This document shows, in pieces, positions 23,815 through 35,826 of a stretch of 64,000 nt of DNA. Numbering within the stretch: the first letter of the stretch is position 1; each line of letters starts with the position of its first letter. The notes under the pieces are model-generated. The model searched no databases. It saw nothing but the letters and a program-made list of their open reading frames with translations, and was not told the origin of the DNA. Position numbers and translations under genes: made by a program. The stretch comes from Flaveria trinervia (lineage: Eukaryota > Streptophyta > Magnoliopsida > Asterales > Asteraceae): positions 43,925,288 through 43,989,287 of the forward strand of contig CM046457.1 in assembly GCA_025506515.1 (NCBI GenBank), given 5' to 3'.

Positions 23815-23897
23815 TACATGGGGTAGCCCGGGTTCGAACCCGGGACCTCATGTTGCATATGCAGTGACTTAACCAGTGAACCAAGGCTCTCAGCCGC
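23815..23897 (-). other. tRNA-like segment with Pol III A and B boxes (SINE head or tRNA relic)
   Basis: On the minus strand an A box TGGTTCACTGG (23873-23883) fits TRGYNNANNGG, and a B box GTTCGAACC (from about 23830) fits GWTCRANNC. The T-arm is the 18-bp palindrome CCCGGGTTCGAACCCGGG. The expected acceptor stem does not pair, so it is not a working tRNA gene. A tRNA-derived SINE head fits best; I cannot define the 3' tail. Confidence 0.45.
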
Positions 23898-24664
23898 GTT
23901 AGGATATTCGTTTTAATTCTTAAAAACCAACTTCAATTAAATCCCCCAATTTCCTATAAACCCTAGATTAATCCAACCCAAAATTGAGGATCAATTCGTG
24001 TATGATAAACTAATTAATGTTAGGGCTTTTAATCCTATGCAAAATCGAGTGTGCAAGTGGGTTTATCTTACTTGATTATGAACGAATTGATGAAATTTTG
24101 CCCGGTAGAGCTTCGGTTCGTATGCGACGGCTATGGTGTCTGAAATCAAAGTTTGGAGTGGATTTCTCAAGCAATTGAAGGTTTAGATGGTTGAAAGGGA
24201 TCATAAGGAAACTTTACCCCTCTGTTAAATAGGCTCAACTTGGTCGATCGAGTACCGAAGCTTCTCTATTTGAGACGTGTTTCGGTTACCATTCAATGTT
24301 TTATGGGTTGTTAAACTCGAATTAAACCACACATTTAGTTTAGTAATGATTGTACGAGCATTACGGTTTGATTAATTTGATACTCTACCTAATCCGAGTT
24401 AGAACTTGCAGATTCAATGTAAACTTCGGTTTCAATCTTCGAGTACTATTACGAACCGAGTTAAAAGTCAATTAAAACCCACGCTCAGGTTCGAATCCTT
24501 GCCCCGATCATTGGTTACCCTTTTCTCTTAATATACGTTCATTCGAGAGCATTTCCGGAGCTCATCGGAGCTCCGGTGAAGTATGGTCGGATGTACGAGA
24601 GTAGAGGGGGGGTGGTTTGGGTGATTTTGAATGACTTTACAATTGGTCCCTGGAGTTTCAAATT

Positions 24665-24695
24665 ATTATTAATATTATTATTATTATTATTATTA
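24665..24695. repeat. ATT microsatellite
   Basis: Short run of TTA/ATT triplets inside solo LTR F, with slightly irregular copies to about 24715. Confidence 0.85.
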
Positions 24696-24888
24696 GCATT
24701 ATTAACATTAGTATTATAGTTATTATTATGATTGTGTACAATTTATTGTTTAAGTTGTTAACTTTTCAAGAAATATTGTAAAATAAAAAAAACAAACATA
24801 AGTTGCCCACAAGTTTCATAAATGACCACAATGGTCCTTACAAGGTTAAAGAGGTTATAATAATTAACAGAAAATACAGATGTTAACA

Positions 24889-26169
24889 TCAAAGTCTTTG
24901 CAGAGCTTGGATTAGTTGAACCAAAGATGATGTCATCCACATATACTTGAACTAGCAATATGTCTTTTCCTTGTTCTTTGATGAAGAGAGTTCCATCTAT
25001 AGTACCTCTCCTGTATCATGTTTACAAAGATACTCAGATAGTGTCTCATACCATTTCCGGGGTGCCTGATGCAGTCCATAGAGAGCTTTGTCAAGCTTGC
25101 AGACATAATCAGGATGATCAGGATCTACAAAACCAGGTGGCTGTTTGACATAAACCTCTTCATCTATCACTCCATACAAAAAGGCACACTTCACATCAAG
25201 TTGAAAGACCTTGAAGTTCTTGGATGCAGAAAATGCTAGGAATATCCTAACTGCTTCTAATCTTGCCACTGGAGCAAAGACATCAGTGTAGTCAATCCCT
25301 TCTTCTTATGTGTATCCTTGAACAACCAGTCTAGCTTTGTTCTTGATGATGATGCCTCTATCATCTTTCTTGTTCCTAAACACCCATTTGGTTCCAATTG
25401 TAGTCTTCCCAAAAGGAAGAGGACAAAGGTTCCAAACTTTCTGCCTTTTGAATTGAAACAGCTCTTGTTGCATAGCTTCAACCCAACTTCCATCCTTTAG
25501 AGCTTCATCAATTTTCTTTGGCTCTGTCTGGGATAGAAAACAAGAGTGAAGACAAACGTTTGCTTCATGGGTTTGTCCTCTTGTCTTTACCCCAGAGACA
25601 ACATCTCCAATGATGTTTGTGGTAGGGTGAGACTTGTGGATCCTAAGCTGAAGGATCACAGCAAGTTGTTGAGAAAGATCTAAATTAGAGAAATTTAGAT
25701 CTGGCATGGATGTTTCTCCCACCACATCAGCACACTTTTCAAATAAAACTTGATCCAAGCAGTGTGTGACATCATTGATGTTCTCATCAATGGTGTGGTT
25801 AGTTGCATCAAGAAATTATTGGTCACTGTCATCACCACCATTGTTACCTTCCATAGTTGAGGTGTTTTTATCTGGTTGTAGAGCCTCTGAGCTGGAATTT
25901 GAAGGCATACCAGATGTATCAGCTGAATTTGTTATTGTTGGGCTGACAAAAACCTCATTTGCAGAAGTGGTTCCAACTGGAGCTGAAGATATATGTCTTG
26001 AGGATCTTCCTAGCTCAAATATTGGATCAGGATCATCTGTATTTAAATTTGTTACAGATCCTGAAACATTCTCACAAGATTTATTAAAACAGTTGGTAAC
26101 CAAATCAAGATCAAACAACCAATCCGGACCAGAACCAGCAACACAGGGTGTGTGTTCATTGAAAGTCAC
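24889..26169 (-). pseudogene. Copia E reverse transcriptase, N-terminal and core
   Basis: The pieces 26169-25816 (linker), 25758-25306 and 25269-24889 carry IGDVVSGVKTRGQ, WVEAMQQELFQF, IGTKWVFRNKKD, FQLDVKCAFLYG, PPGFVD, LYGLHQAPRKWYE and the catalytic YVDDI close to the F insertion. After the active site the frame runs into F at 24888. A frameshift lies near 25300 and a stop after the GYT motif. Confidence 0.9.
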
Positions 26170-26210
26170 ATTGGTTGACTCCTCAACAATTCTAGTTCTG
26201 AGATTGTATA

Positions 26211-26920
26211 CTATATAAGCCTTAGCTTGGAAGAGTATCCAATAAAGTGTCCATCATCTGATTTCTCAGCAAACTTGGCAATTTGATCTTTGGTATTCAA
26301 GATGGTGCAAGGACATCCAAATGACCTGAGAAAACTAATGAAAGGTTTCCTCTTGTGCCAAAGTTCATAAGGAGTCTTGCCATGAGTCTTAACTACTAAA
26401 ACTTGTTCTTCACATAGCAAGCAGTGTTGACTGCCTCTGCCAGAAGGTGATAGGCAGTTTAGAGTCAGACAGCATGGTTCTTGCAGCTTCAATCAGTGTC
26501 CTGTTTCTCCTCTCAGCAACACCATTTTGCTGAGGAGTCCTGGGGGTACTGAATTGCCCTGTAATACCCTTTTCATCACAAAATGTATCAAGGGTTTGGT
26601 TCTTAAATTCAGTTCCTTGATCACATCTTATGATTTTGACCTTGTGATCAGACTGATTCTCAATCTTTAAGATGAAATTCTTCAGAATCTCAGGAGTCTC
26701 ATCCTTAGTTCTAAGGAAGAAAACCCAAGTGAATCTTGTAAAGTCATCTGGTGGGGCCAAAGAGATCCATATGTAATAAGTGTAGGGGTGTAGTGATCGA
26801 GTTCATTTCCTTAGGCTTGTGAGATACCTTATGTTGCTTCCCTTTCAGGCATGCAACACATGGTCATCACTTGTAAACTCTTTCTTTGGCATTCCAGTTA
26901 CCAAATCATGCTTAATTAAT
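26211..26920 (-). pseudogene. Copia E integrase, broken
   Basis: The open piece 26760-26410 has FTRFTWVFFLRTKDE, RCDQGTEFKN (second catalytic Asp) and QQNGVAERRNRTL (Glu). The first Asp region near 26770 is frameshifted. The C-terminal part with LRSFGCPCTILNTKDQ is at 26492-26211. The HHCC region begins in the preceding frame (LWHKRMCH). Confidence 0.88.
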
Positions 26921-26924
26921 TTAT

Positions 26925-27407
26925 TCATGTTCTTAAAGTTACATGGCACATTCTTTTATGCCATAGGAAAGACTCATCACTATTGGCTTTAGACAGAAAG
27001 CATGATACTTCTCCAGAGGGAGAGGTTTCTTGCAAATCCATCTTGTACATATTTTCTTTCTTGGGGGCTCTAAGTAGGATATGCTCATGAGGAATGACCA
27101 CACCAGGCTTAAGAACAATGCACTCATGCTCAGTAAAGAGCATGTTATGACTCTGATCACAAAATTGAGATACACTCAGAAGATTGTATCCTAGCTCCTT
27201 AACAAAGTTTACCTTTTCTATGCTGAGTTTACCATTTGTGACCTTGCCCCTTCCAAAAATGTAGCCACCTTCATCTCCTCCAAAAGCAACTGGTCCTCCA
27301 TAAATCCTTTCAAAGTTCTGGAGTAGTGACCTATTGCCTGTCATGTGCCTGGAACAGCCACTGTCTATGATCCAGACATTTCTGTTTGTCTTCAGCTGTC
27401 CCTGCAC
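26925..27407 (-). pseudogene. Copia E protease and pre-integrase domain
   Basis: 160 open codons start near WIIDSGCSRHMTGN (retropepsin Asp-Ser-Gly), followed by YNLLSVSQFCD, then a pre-integrase segment ending LWHKRMCHV, where the frame is lost. Homologous to 8331-8714 of A but clearly diverged. Confidence 0.88.
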
Positions 27408-27418
27408 AAATAGAATGA

Positions 27419-30115
27419 TTAGTTACATCTGGAAACCCAAGCCTTGCTTGTCTTGGGCTCATTTACAGAAGGTAATTCAACAGTAATAGATCCTATGGTT
27501 GTACTAAGAGGATCTTGAGCTGTTGTTAATGGAGAAATCTCAGTCACTTGGTCTTTCTTAGACATCCACACCACCTTTGGAGTCTTGGACTTGACCTTCA
27601 AAACTTTAGAAGCTTTTGGAACTTTAGAAGTTTTGATGACTGAACCTTTGGAAGATTCTGCAGACACTGCAGCAGACTTCAGTGCTTCGGAAGAACTCCT
27701 TTCTTCCGAGACCAAATATTCTTCCGAAGAGAATTTTCCACTTCCCTTCTTGTTAGATTTGGAACTTCCGAAGGAAATTGGTTGTCCTTCCGAAGCTTGA
27801 ATCTTCTTAGAACTCTTTGAATCCTTTGTTTTGGCCATATGGACAGTACCTTTAGGATTGAAGGGACAATCCTTGGCAATGTGAGTGGTGTTGTCACACA
27901 TAACACTCATCTTCTTCTTCACAAGAGCCTTGTCTTTGGAATAGGACTGTATTTGGTCACATCCCTTCTCCACCTCCATCTTTGCAGATGATGAGACAAT
28001 CCTCTTGGGCTGAGGACTGTGCTTGGAGTTTGATGGTCCAGGCTGTGCAGTAGTGGTACACAGTAGATCAGTCTTCTTCTTGCTGCGAAGATGAGTTGAA
28101 CAGGAACCAGAACTCTTAGCAGAGGAGTTTTGGTTGATGTCTTCAGTCCCTACCACTTTAAACCCTGCAGAGATAAAAACTTGTTTCTGCTTAGAGTCAA
28201 AAGTAGCTTTGATCTCTTGAGCCTTCCTTGCCTTTCTTTTGCTATTCCTGATCAAGTTCTTTCTCATGGACTTGGTCATCACAGTCTTCACTTTCTCCTT
28301 AGAATGATAGTGTCCCTTCTGGAATCCTCCTCTTCACTCTTTGCAAAGGGATTCTTCATATCTCTTCTTCATCCTCTTCACTCATGTGATCTATGAGAGG
28401 AAGCTCATCTTCACCAGTTCCACACCTAGGAGATCTTACTGACAAGATTGTGTGTGGAGGAGCTATCTCATTGATCCTAGTCCCTGTGTTTTGATAGCAC
28501 ACTTTGTTGTGCAGGGATGAGGATATCATGTTCTTGAAGGTCTCCTTCCTCAAGAACACTCTTTTCTGCCCTGGCTTTGCTGATCACAAGCTCAGCCTGG
28601 CACTCAGTTAACTTGGTTATGAGATCTTGATTTGAGTCCTAAAATCTGTGTGTTCATGTTTTAGAACTGAAATGTTTTCTCTAAGTCCTCTATTTTCAAC
28701 TTATAATCATTTTCAGACTTTCTAAAATCATATTTTAAAATGTTTAAGGACTCAACATCAGATCTCAGTTCCAAGTTGTAGGACCTGTCTGTTAACTTTA
28801 GCAATGCATTCAGGAGTACAGAGTGTCTAATACCTTGGCTTCATCATGATCAGCCATCAGTGCTTGGTTTGGAGAAGCATCTTCCACCTGAAAAGCTCCA
28901 GTCAAAGCCTCTTCTTCAATAGCAACAGCAGCTTGCTGCTTTGACTTCTCATTATGGAGAGCTTTGTTAGTGTAGTTTGGTCTGGATTGTGTTTGGCCAC
29001 CATTTTTTCTAGGTGCCTTACACTCTCTGGCAAAGTGGCCCATCAAGTTACAGTTGTAACACTTGACTTTGCCTTTGTCCGGTCCAAACTTTCCACTGGT
29101 TGCATTGCTTGGAAACTTCCTTCCAGTCCTCTTGTAGAACTTCTTGGCTCTGTGAGTGAGAAGAGCCATCTGCTGGACTATTTCCATATATTCCAGATCA
29201 TCTGGATGGATACAATCCAGGTCTTCAAGAGTGAAAAGAGAGTTGCCACAACTTTCATCAGAAAACACAAAAGCTTGAGAAGAGCTTGTCTCTTGGAATG
29301 GGCTTCCTTGAGTGTAGTTCTCCTTGGTGTCTCTGGGAAGGTGATGAAAGGACCCTTTGTGAGTTGTCAGGGTAGCATAAGAGATGATGTTTGGGCTCTA
29401 TGCTATCCCTTTCAACCACATGCGGGGAACCCATTTGATGTTGGAATGCCAGATGAACCTGCATGTTCATCTCCATCTGGTATCCACTGAGAATCCATAT
29501 AACTCTGTCAGAGTAAGGGTTTTGAGATTTTCAGTTCTCTTGATCACCACACAGTAATGTGTCCACTGCTAGGAAGTGAGGACATGAACTTCCTTACAAT
29601 GTCTCTATTTTCAAGAGAAACTCCTCCATCCACTAGGGTATCCACAATCTCAACAGCCTGAAGTACTGTTGAGTCATGGTCTCACCTGTTTTGAAGGTGA
29701 AGTTTTCAAACTGCTGCTTTAGGAGATCCTTCTTGTTCTCCTTGGCTTCAAAAGAACCCTCATGCATCAGTTTCAGTGCATCCCACAGCTGCTTGGCTGT
29801 TTTGCACTTCTTGAAACCTCTATACACAGAGTTTGGAAGGGCAGTTTGAAGAGCTGTCATGGCTTTTCTGTCTATCTCTACTCTCTCCTATCTTCATCAG
29901 AGTGGTTAGCCACATATTGGGAATCATACCAGCACCAGTAGCAGAAGGTGTGTGGGTATGAAAGGTCCATTCTCAATAGACTCCCACATTCTTGAATCAA
30001 GAGACCTGATGAAACCTTCCATTCTTAAACACCAGGTATCAAACTCATCAAGAGTGATCAGGGGGGACTTGTTTATGGTTCCAGTTTCCATATCAGTTTT
30101 GGAAATGGCTGCCAT
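27419..30115 (-). pseudogene. Copia E gag with knuckles, broken
   Basis: The ATG at 30115 starts MAAISKTDMETG. Capsid pieces are 30115-29924 (SRMWESIENGPF) and 29860-29633 (LWDALKLMHEGSFEAKENKK). The nucleocapsid piece 29268-28810 has CYNCNLMGHFAREC. A Lys/Ser-rich piece (28291-27419) ends VWMSKKD...AWVSRCN. A second knuckle there, CDNTTHIAKDC, lacks the first Cys. Near 27680-27800 the linker contains several CTTCSGAAG motifs inside the coding sequence. Confidence 0.87.
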
Positions 30116-30186
30116 TTGAAAAGTTTTAGTATTTGTGTGTGTGAGGTATCTTAAGATGGTGAGATCTTATATCAAGAGCCTGAAAA

Positions 30187-30198
30187 GCTCTGATACCA
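30187..30198 (-). other. Primer binding site of copia E
   Basis: Plus strand GCTCTGATACCA, two bases from the LTR edge at 30201. It confirms the minus orientation. Confidence 0.9.
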
Positions 30199-30200
30199 AA

Positions 30201-30992
30201 TGCAGGATCGTTGAAGGGTTAGTTACAACACAACAACACAAATAGGAGATTAGCTAAACTTTAATCAAACAGTAAACTGGATTAACCAAGTGTTGAGATA
30301 CTAAGAACACAAGTAATGCAAGAGACAGAACATAAAGAACACAAGTGTATGGGTTTTCAAGAATGCAGTATATTGCCTTCTCTATGTTCTATTACAGGTG
30401 TTACAAAGCATATTCGAAAGATACAAGAACATGAGATACTATACTACGTCCTACAGTTGGCTATACTTTGAAAGCCAGCTGGATACAATTGACTAGACAC
30501 AAACAAAATCAATTGTAGAGTTAAAAGGCAGATTGCCTTTTGACTTGTGACTATGACATGCCATAGCTCACATCCTTATCTATTACAAAAAGGATAAAGT
30601 ACATAAAGTAGAAAGTATAGACTTAAGACCTCAATGTACAGTTACCAAAAGCATGGACCTTTTCACCAAACCATGTAAGTTGGTGACTTGCAGAGTTGTA
30701 GCGGAAAGGTGTCCAGCTTTATGGAACAGTACATAGATAAAAGCATGTTACTAAAAGTCTTCGGAAGAAATCTGTCTTCATGAACTTGAAGCTTCGGAAG
30801 ACTTTGTCTCTGAGGCTTCGAAAGACTTCATGTTTGGCTTCGGAAGATATTGGTCTTGGCTTCGGAATTTCACACTTAGAGTATTTTGTTGCACATGTGA
30901 AACCTCCGAAGCATTCTTCTTTAATGCACTTGTACAGCATGCAGGAAAGACTAAAGATTTAGGTTGCATCAGCCTCTTCATTAATCTCTACA
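30201..30992 (-). repeat. 5' LTR of copia E
   Basis: 792 bp from TGCAGGATCG to TCTCTACA, matching the left LTR. It contains CTTCGGAAG motifs at about 30757-30850. It is followed by the CAATC TSD and then B gag. Confidence 0.92.
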
Positions 30993-32510
30993 CAATCCCT
31001 TCTCGTCCTTTAATCGTCAAGACAAGGCCACATCTAGCAATTCTACTTCATCAAGCAAGGACCCCAAATCCTGACTGCTAATGAGGATGAAGGATAGGAC
31101 TGGAGCTTCCGGTTCGTCTCACCGGGAGAGTCCAACATAGCTAGTGTGGAGGACATTGATGACGATTCTACCAATGAGGGAGATATAGTAGTAGAGCTTG
31201 CGGTGTTAAATTCTGAAGACACTACACATGTGGTCAACCACCTGTCTGAAGAAGAAAAATCTGCATCAACATCAGAATCACCAGAACCAGAGACAACAGA
31301 TTCTGCGCTCATGGCTAATTCCTCTTCAACATCTCAGGTAAGTACTACTAACCAGTTATTAATAATCATGCTTATTTAGATTGAAATAAATTTTGAGAAA
31401 GTATAGATTTGAAATTGCTAGGTTATTAGATCATAATGATAGCTTAGTAAAGGATCTGGAACTGTGTACGAGGCAAATAGAGTATTAAAACAAAATGAGC
31501 ACAGTTACAAGGAAAAGATAGACCTATGAATAAACAACTTAGGGAGACAGAGGTAGTTCCTTTAACCAAGCAAATGACATTAGGTACTATCTGAACTCCC
31601 TAGAGGACACTAAGAAGTAGAAAGCAGTTTTAGAAGTAGAAGTCAACTCCTTAAAACAAAAACTGCACAGTTGGACAAGCTCATCTCACATTGTCCAACA
31701 CTTAGTGAGAGAGAGAACAATAGGGAGGGATTGGGATACAAAGTGGTTCCACGCCACCTGAGACCTTGATGAACACCAAAAGTAAACCGATTAACAATAA
31801 CCTCATCAAGGATCACGTGGTGTCCACTCCTCTTGTTAGAGATCCAGATTCCGTATGTAAATCCAATGAATCTGACACTGAACAAAAGGAGGCCACTTCA
31901 AAGGCAAAAGGAAAGATGCCTTGTGTTAATCTAGAATTGGGTTTGAAAAGGTTAATTAATTTCAGGGTCTAACAAAGTAAAATCAGAACCCAAAAAGACT
32001 ATAAAACCTAATCAATCATGAGCATCATGTCAAAGTCTAGGTAAAAAAGAAATAAAAGATGTAAAACCAGGTAAAGCAATTAAGTTTGTAAAACCCGATC
32101 ATACATCTAACAAAGAAGTGTCTCAATCTAAACAAAATAAGGTTGATCATGTGACATCTACATCTCCACCAAAACATATAAACCGTAAAGTTGAAAGCAG
32201 ATCCTACTATAATTGTGGGGAGTATGGTCATATAACGTCTCATTGTCCATATTATCAGACACCGAGGAGGAAAGTTGAACTCTCTGCATCTACACCTAGC
32301 TCTTTAAGAGGAACTCAATGACGCCTCCAAAAGGGATAGTGAACCCAAAGTTCAACCCATCAGCCAGTCGTCTGTTTATCACAAACAGGCCCTACACAAA
32401 GCTGGCCTATGGAAAGAAAAATCTGCCTCAGTGTCTGAAAATGAGAACAAATAGAAATCTGGGCTTCCCTCAACCTCGAATGGTCAATGGGTTGAGTTGA
32501 TGCTGAGACT
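30993..32510 (+). pseudogene. Copia B gag, part 2
   Basis: Resumes B gag after E. The open piece 31146-31379 is acidic (MEDIDDDSTNEGDIVVELAVL). A degraded stretch to 31980 includes EQKEATSKAKGKMP. A second nucleocapsid knuckle near 32199 reads YYNCGEYGHITSHC, its first Cys replaced by Tyr. There are multiple frameshifts. Confidence 0.8.
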
Positions 32511-33870
32511 AACACGTGGATTATAGATAGCGGAGCATCCAGGCACATGACAAGGAACGGAGCTCTCTTATCAAACGTCAGACAAATCAAAGGAGGGCAT
32601 GTTTCATTTGCTGGAAACAAAGGCGGGTACATCACAATCCAAGGGGAAGTGGGAAATGAGAAAGTTGAGTTTGATAAGGTAAACTACGTCCAACAATTAC
32701 AAAATAACTTACTTTTAGTGTTTCAAATATGTGATAAAGGATTCAAAATAGTCTTTGACAACAAGAAGTGCTACGTTCTGAAGAAAGACTATATGATCGC
32801 GGAGGACCAAACTAATGTCAGCTTCAAGATATAATGATCTTTATGTTTGGATCTCTAAAGGCCTCCACAACAGATCGTGAAGTCCAATGATTCTTGTCCA
32901 AGCTACAGAGAAGGACTCCATCTCCTGGCATAGGAGAATGGGACACATAAATTCGAGGAAAATGAATCACTTGATCCAGAATGATCTTGTGAGAGGAGTA
33001 AATTTCAAAAACTTCCAACTCCCGGATTTCTGTGTTGCGTGCAAAAAGGGCAAACAGACGAAGAATTCTCATAAGGAAAAGAAAGTTCATTTGATAGAAC
33101 TTCCTCTTGAGCTCCTTCACATGGATCTGTTTGGTCTAATCAGTACAAGAAGCATCACAGGTGACTTGTATTGCTATGTAGTTACTGATGACTACTCAAG
33201 ATTCTCTTGGGTAATGTTCCTGAAATCCAAATTAGAAACATTTGACTCCTTCAAGGAATTGGTAACTACACTGGAATCCCTATACAAGCTGAAGGTACGA
33301 TAGGTGCGCTCAGACAACGGAACCAAGTTCAAGAATCAGTGGATGGAGGCCTATTGCAAGGAAAAAGGAATTGTGCATCAATTTACCTTACTACACTCCT
33401 CAGATGAACGGGGTGCTAAAAGGAAGAATCGCAGCTTGATAGAGACGGCACAGACTATGCTTGTAGACTCAAAACTGCCTATTCAATTCTGGAATGAAGC
33501 AGTGGCAAATGCTTGTTATACACTTAATCGAGTTCTGGTAGTCAAACGCCATGGAAAAACGTACCTCACGAGTTATTACAACGACGTAAACCTAACTTAG
33601 AGTATCTCGAGCCGTTTGGCACTCTGTGCACCCTGCTAAAAAAGAGTTAGGAGGAAATTCAGTGAGAAGGTTGATGAAGGGATCTTTCTAGGATACAACA
33701 TACCAACAAGAGAGTTTACAACAACTCAAGGGTCAAGTAGAGGTGTGGTGTAATGTTGAGGTTCAGAGATACATCATCACACACCTGCTGGAAAAGGGCC
33801 TGCTTACTTCTTCGACTATGATGGATTCTTCAAGTCCTTCAACATACCTCTTTCTGCTTCAGAAGACGAG
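32511..33870 (+). pseudogene. Copia B protease and integrase, broken
   Basis: Protease motif WIIDSGASRHMT at about 32517-32552, followed by the pre-integrase domain in the piece 32547-32834. Integrase HHCC and first Asp (WHRRMGHINSRKMNH, FCVACKKGK, LLHMDLFGL) lie in 32887-33303. A single in-frame TAG at 33301 separates this from RSDNGTKFKN and the Glu region (ERGAKRKNRSL) in 33304-33600. The C-terminal part to 33870 is degraded. Confidence 0.88.
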
Positions 33871-35826
33871 TTGTCAAATAAGATGATTTATGATGTCTTG
33901 ACCACAACATCTCAAGATTTAACACCATCCAATCCACAAAGTCAATCATCTACCAACTCAGGGGGAGCACTTGGTGTGAGTGACTCTTCTTCTGATGAAG
34001 AAAATGTGGAAAATGATCAGAACAACGAGGATGTACAGGTTTCGCTTACCACAAGTCCACAAGCATCTGATAGTGATGCTTCTGAGCCTTCGGAACCTCA
34101 AACTCCTATTGCCTTAGATCCAGAACCAACTGTTCACAATCTTGATCCTGAGGTAGTTGTTCCAATAACTCCCGACTCACGTCTAAATGTCTATCATCCC
34201 TTGGATAATGTTATAGGAGATGTGAGATTAGGGGTTTAGACTAGAAATCAGTTGTACTCAGCTGATTATGCCTCTATGATGGAAAAGGGATACCTTCACG
34301 ACGGTGCCTACCACTGCTTTGTGTCTCAGTTTGAGCCAAAGTATGTTAGTGAAGCACTGAATGATGAGGCTTGGGTGAGTGCCATGCAAGAAGAATTTCT
34401 TCAGTTTAAGAAGTTGGGTGTATGGACTCTAGTCGATAGACCTAAAGGTGCTAAGGTCATTGGCACAAATGGGTCTTAAAATGCAAGAAAGATGATCAGG
34501 GAGTGATCATCAGAAACAAGGCTCGGCTTGTTTTCAGGGTTTTTGACAAGTTGAGGGTATGACTACAATGAAGTGTTTGCACCCGTGGCAAGGATGGAAG
34601 CCATCCGCATCTTCCTTGCCTATGCATCTTATATGAAAATCAAAGTTTATCAACTAGATGTGAAGAGTGGTTTCTTCATGGTGAGATAAGAGAGACAGTG
34701 TACGTGAGTCAACCGAGGGATTTGAGGATCCATATTATCGGGACAGAGTTTACAAACTCGACAAGGTGCTATACGGCTTCACCAAGCTCAAGGGCCTGGT
34801 ATGAGAAACTCTCGACTCATCTTGTGAAACATGGTTTCGCAGGGGAGTCATTGACTGTACATTGTTTATCAAATAAAAGATGGAGACTTACTGCTGGTAC
34901 AAATCTATGTCGATGATATAATTTTGGTTCCAAGAACGAAGAATTATGTAAAGAGTTCGAAGCAGTAATGAAGGCAGAATTGAGATGAGTCCAATGGGAG
35001 AAATGAATTCTTTCTCGGTTACAGGTGGATAGACACCAATGGCATTTTCTACATCAGACCAAGTATGTAGGGATATTCTCAGTCGGTTTGACATGGAGAA
35101 TGCTTCTCCAGCTGGAACTCCACTTGCTAAAAACCATGATGTAGCACCCGACGAGAATGGGATCTGGTAGATGCCACTATGTACGAGGGATGATTGGATT
35201 TCTCATGTATCTCACTGCCTCACGACCTGATATCATGTATGCTACATGTTATGTTCACGATATCAGGTAAAGCCTAAAGTGAACCATCGATTGGGGTCAA
35301 ATGGATTTTTCGTTATCTGAAGGGTACACCCACACTTGGATTGTGGTATCCTCATGATGATGACTTTGAGCTTATAGCATATAGCGACTCGGATTACAAC
35401 GGCTGCAAGATGAACTACAAGTCTACATCAGCAGGGTGTCAGTTCTTTAGGAGAAGATTAGTAACCTGGCAGTGTAAGAAACAAACCTCGATTGCATTGT
35501 CAACCTGTGAAGCCGAATACGTTGCTGCTGCAAGCTGCTGTTCTCAAATCTTATGGATTTAACAACAAATGCGGGATTATGGTTTGAATTTCTCTTCTAC
35601 TCCTATCTTTGTTGATAACTCTGCTGCAGTTGCAGTCACTAAAAACCCGGTCCAACATCCTAAGACCAAACACATCGGAATTAAATATCACTTTATACGT
35701 GATTGCTTTGAAAAGAACTTAATCGATGTGGTAAAAATAAATACAGATTTTCAACGTGTTGACCTCTATACAAAGGCATTTGACAAACCACGTTTTTCTA
35801 TATTTGTTAGAGGTCAACGGAGTTAA
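33871..35826 (+). pseudogene. Copia B reverse transcriptase and RNase H, broken
   Basis: 33871-34239 is the acidic linker ending VIGDVRLGV. The RT start (FVSQFEPKYVSEAL, WVSAMQEEFLQF) is in 34252-34479; the core with a degraded LYG(L)-like block and YVDDI lies at 34560-34960 across several frames. RNase H pieces 35341-35562 (SDSDYNG, CEAEYVAAASC) and 35569-35826 (VDNSAAV, KTKHIGIKYHFIRDC) are in one frame, split by a single TAA at 35560. Confidence 0.88.

Larger units (their letters stand above)
22410..24888 (-). mobile_element. Solo gypsy LTR F inside copia E RT
   Basis: A 2479-bp segment bounded by TGTCACACCCC (plus) and TGTTAACA, flanked by TCAA on both sides (22406-22409, 24889-24892). 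Removing it restores the RT frame around the KDFEKLMK motif. On the minus strand it reads like a chromovirus LTR from TGTTAACATCTG to GGGGTGTGACA, with a GAAATCTCACCAAC phrase and a CAGGGACCAATTGTAAAG phrase. No coding sequence or PBS is present, so I call it a solo LTR. Confidence 0.75.
16200..30992 (-). mobile_element. Copia element E (minus strand) inside B gag
   Basis: Minus-strand element with LTRs of 797 and 792 bp and a perfect 5-bp TSD, CAATC (16195-16199 and 30993-30997). From right to left: 5' LTR, PBS, gag, protease, integrase, RT (split by solo LTR F), RNase H, spacer, third ORF, PPT, 3' LTR. The LTR pair shows only a few differences over the first 70 bp, so E is fairly recent, but all its ORFs are broken. 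Its family motif is CTTCSGAAG, unlike the motifs of A/C/D or B. Confidence 0.93.

Noticed and set aside
23815..23897. Functional tRNA gene
   Set aside because: T-arm and promoter boxes fit, but the acceptor stem does not pair and no clean cloverleaf can be drawn.
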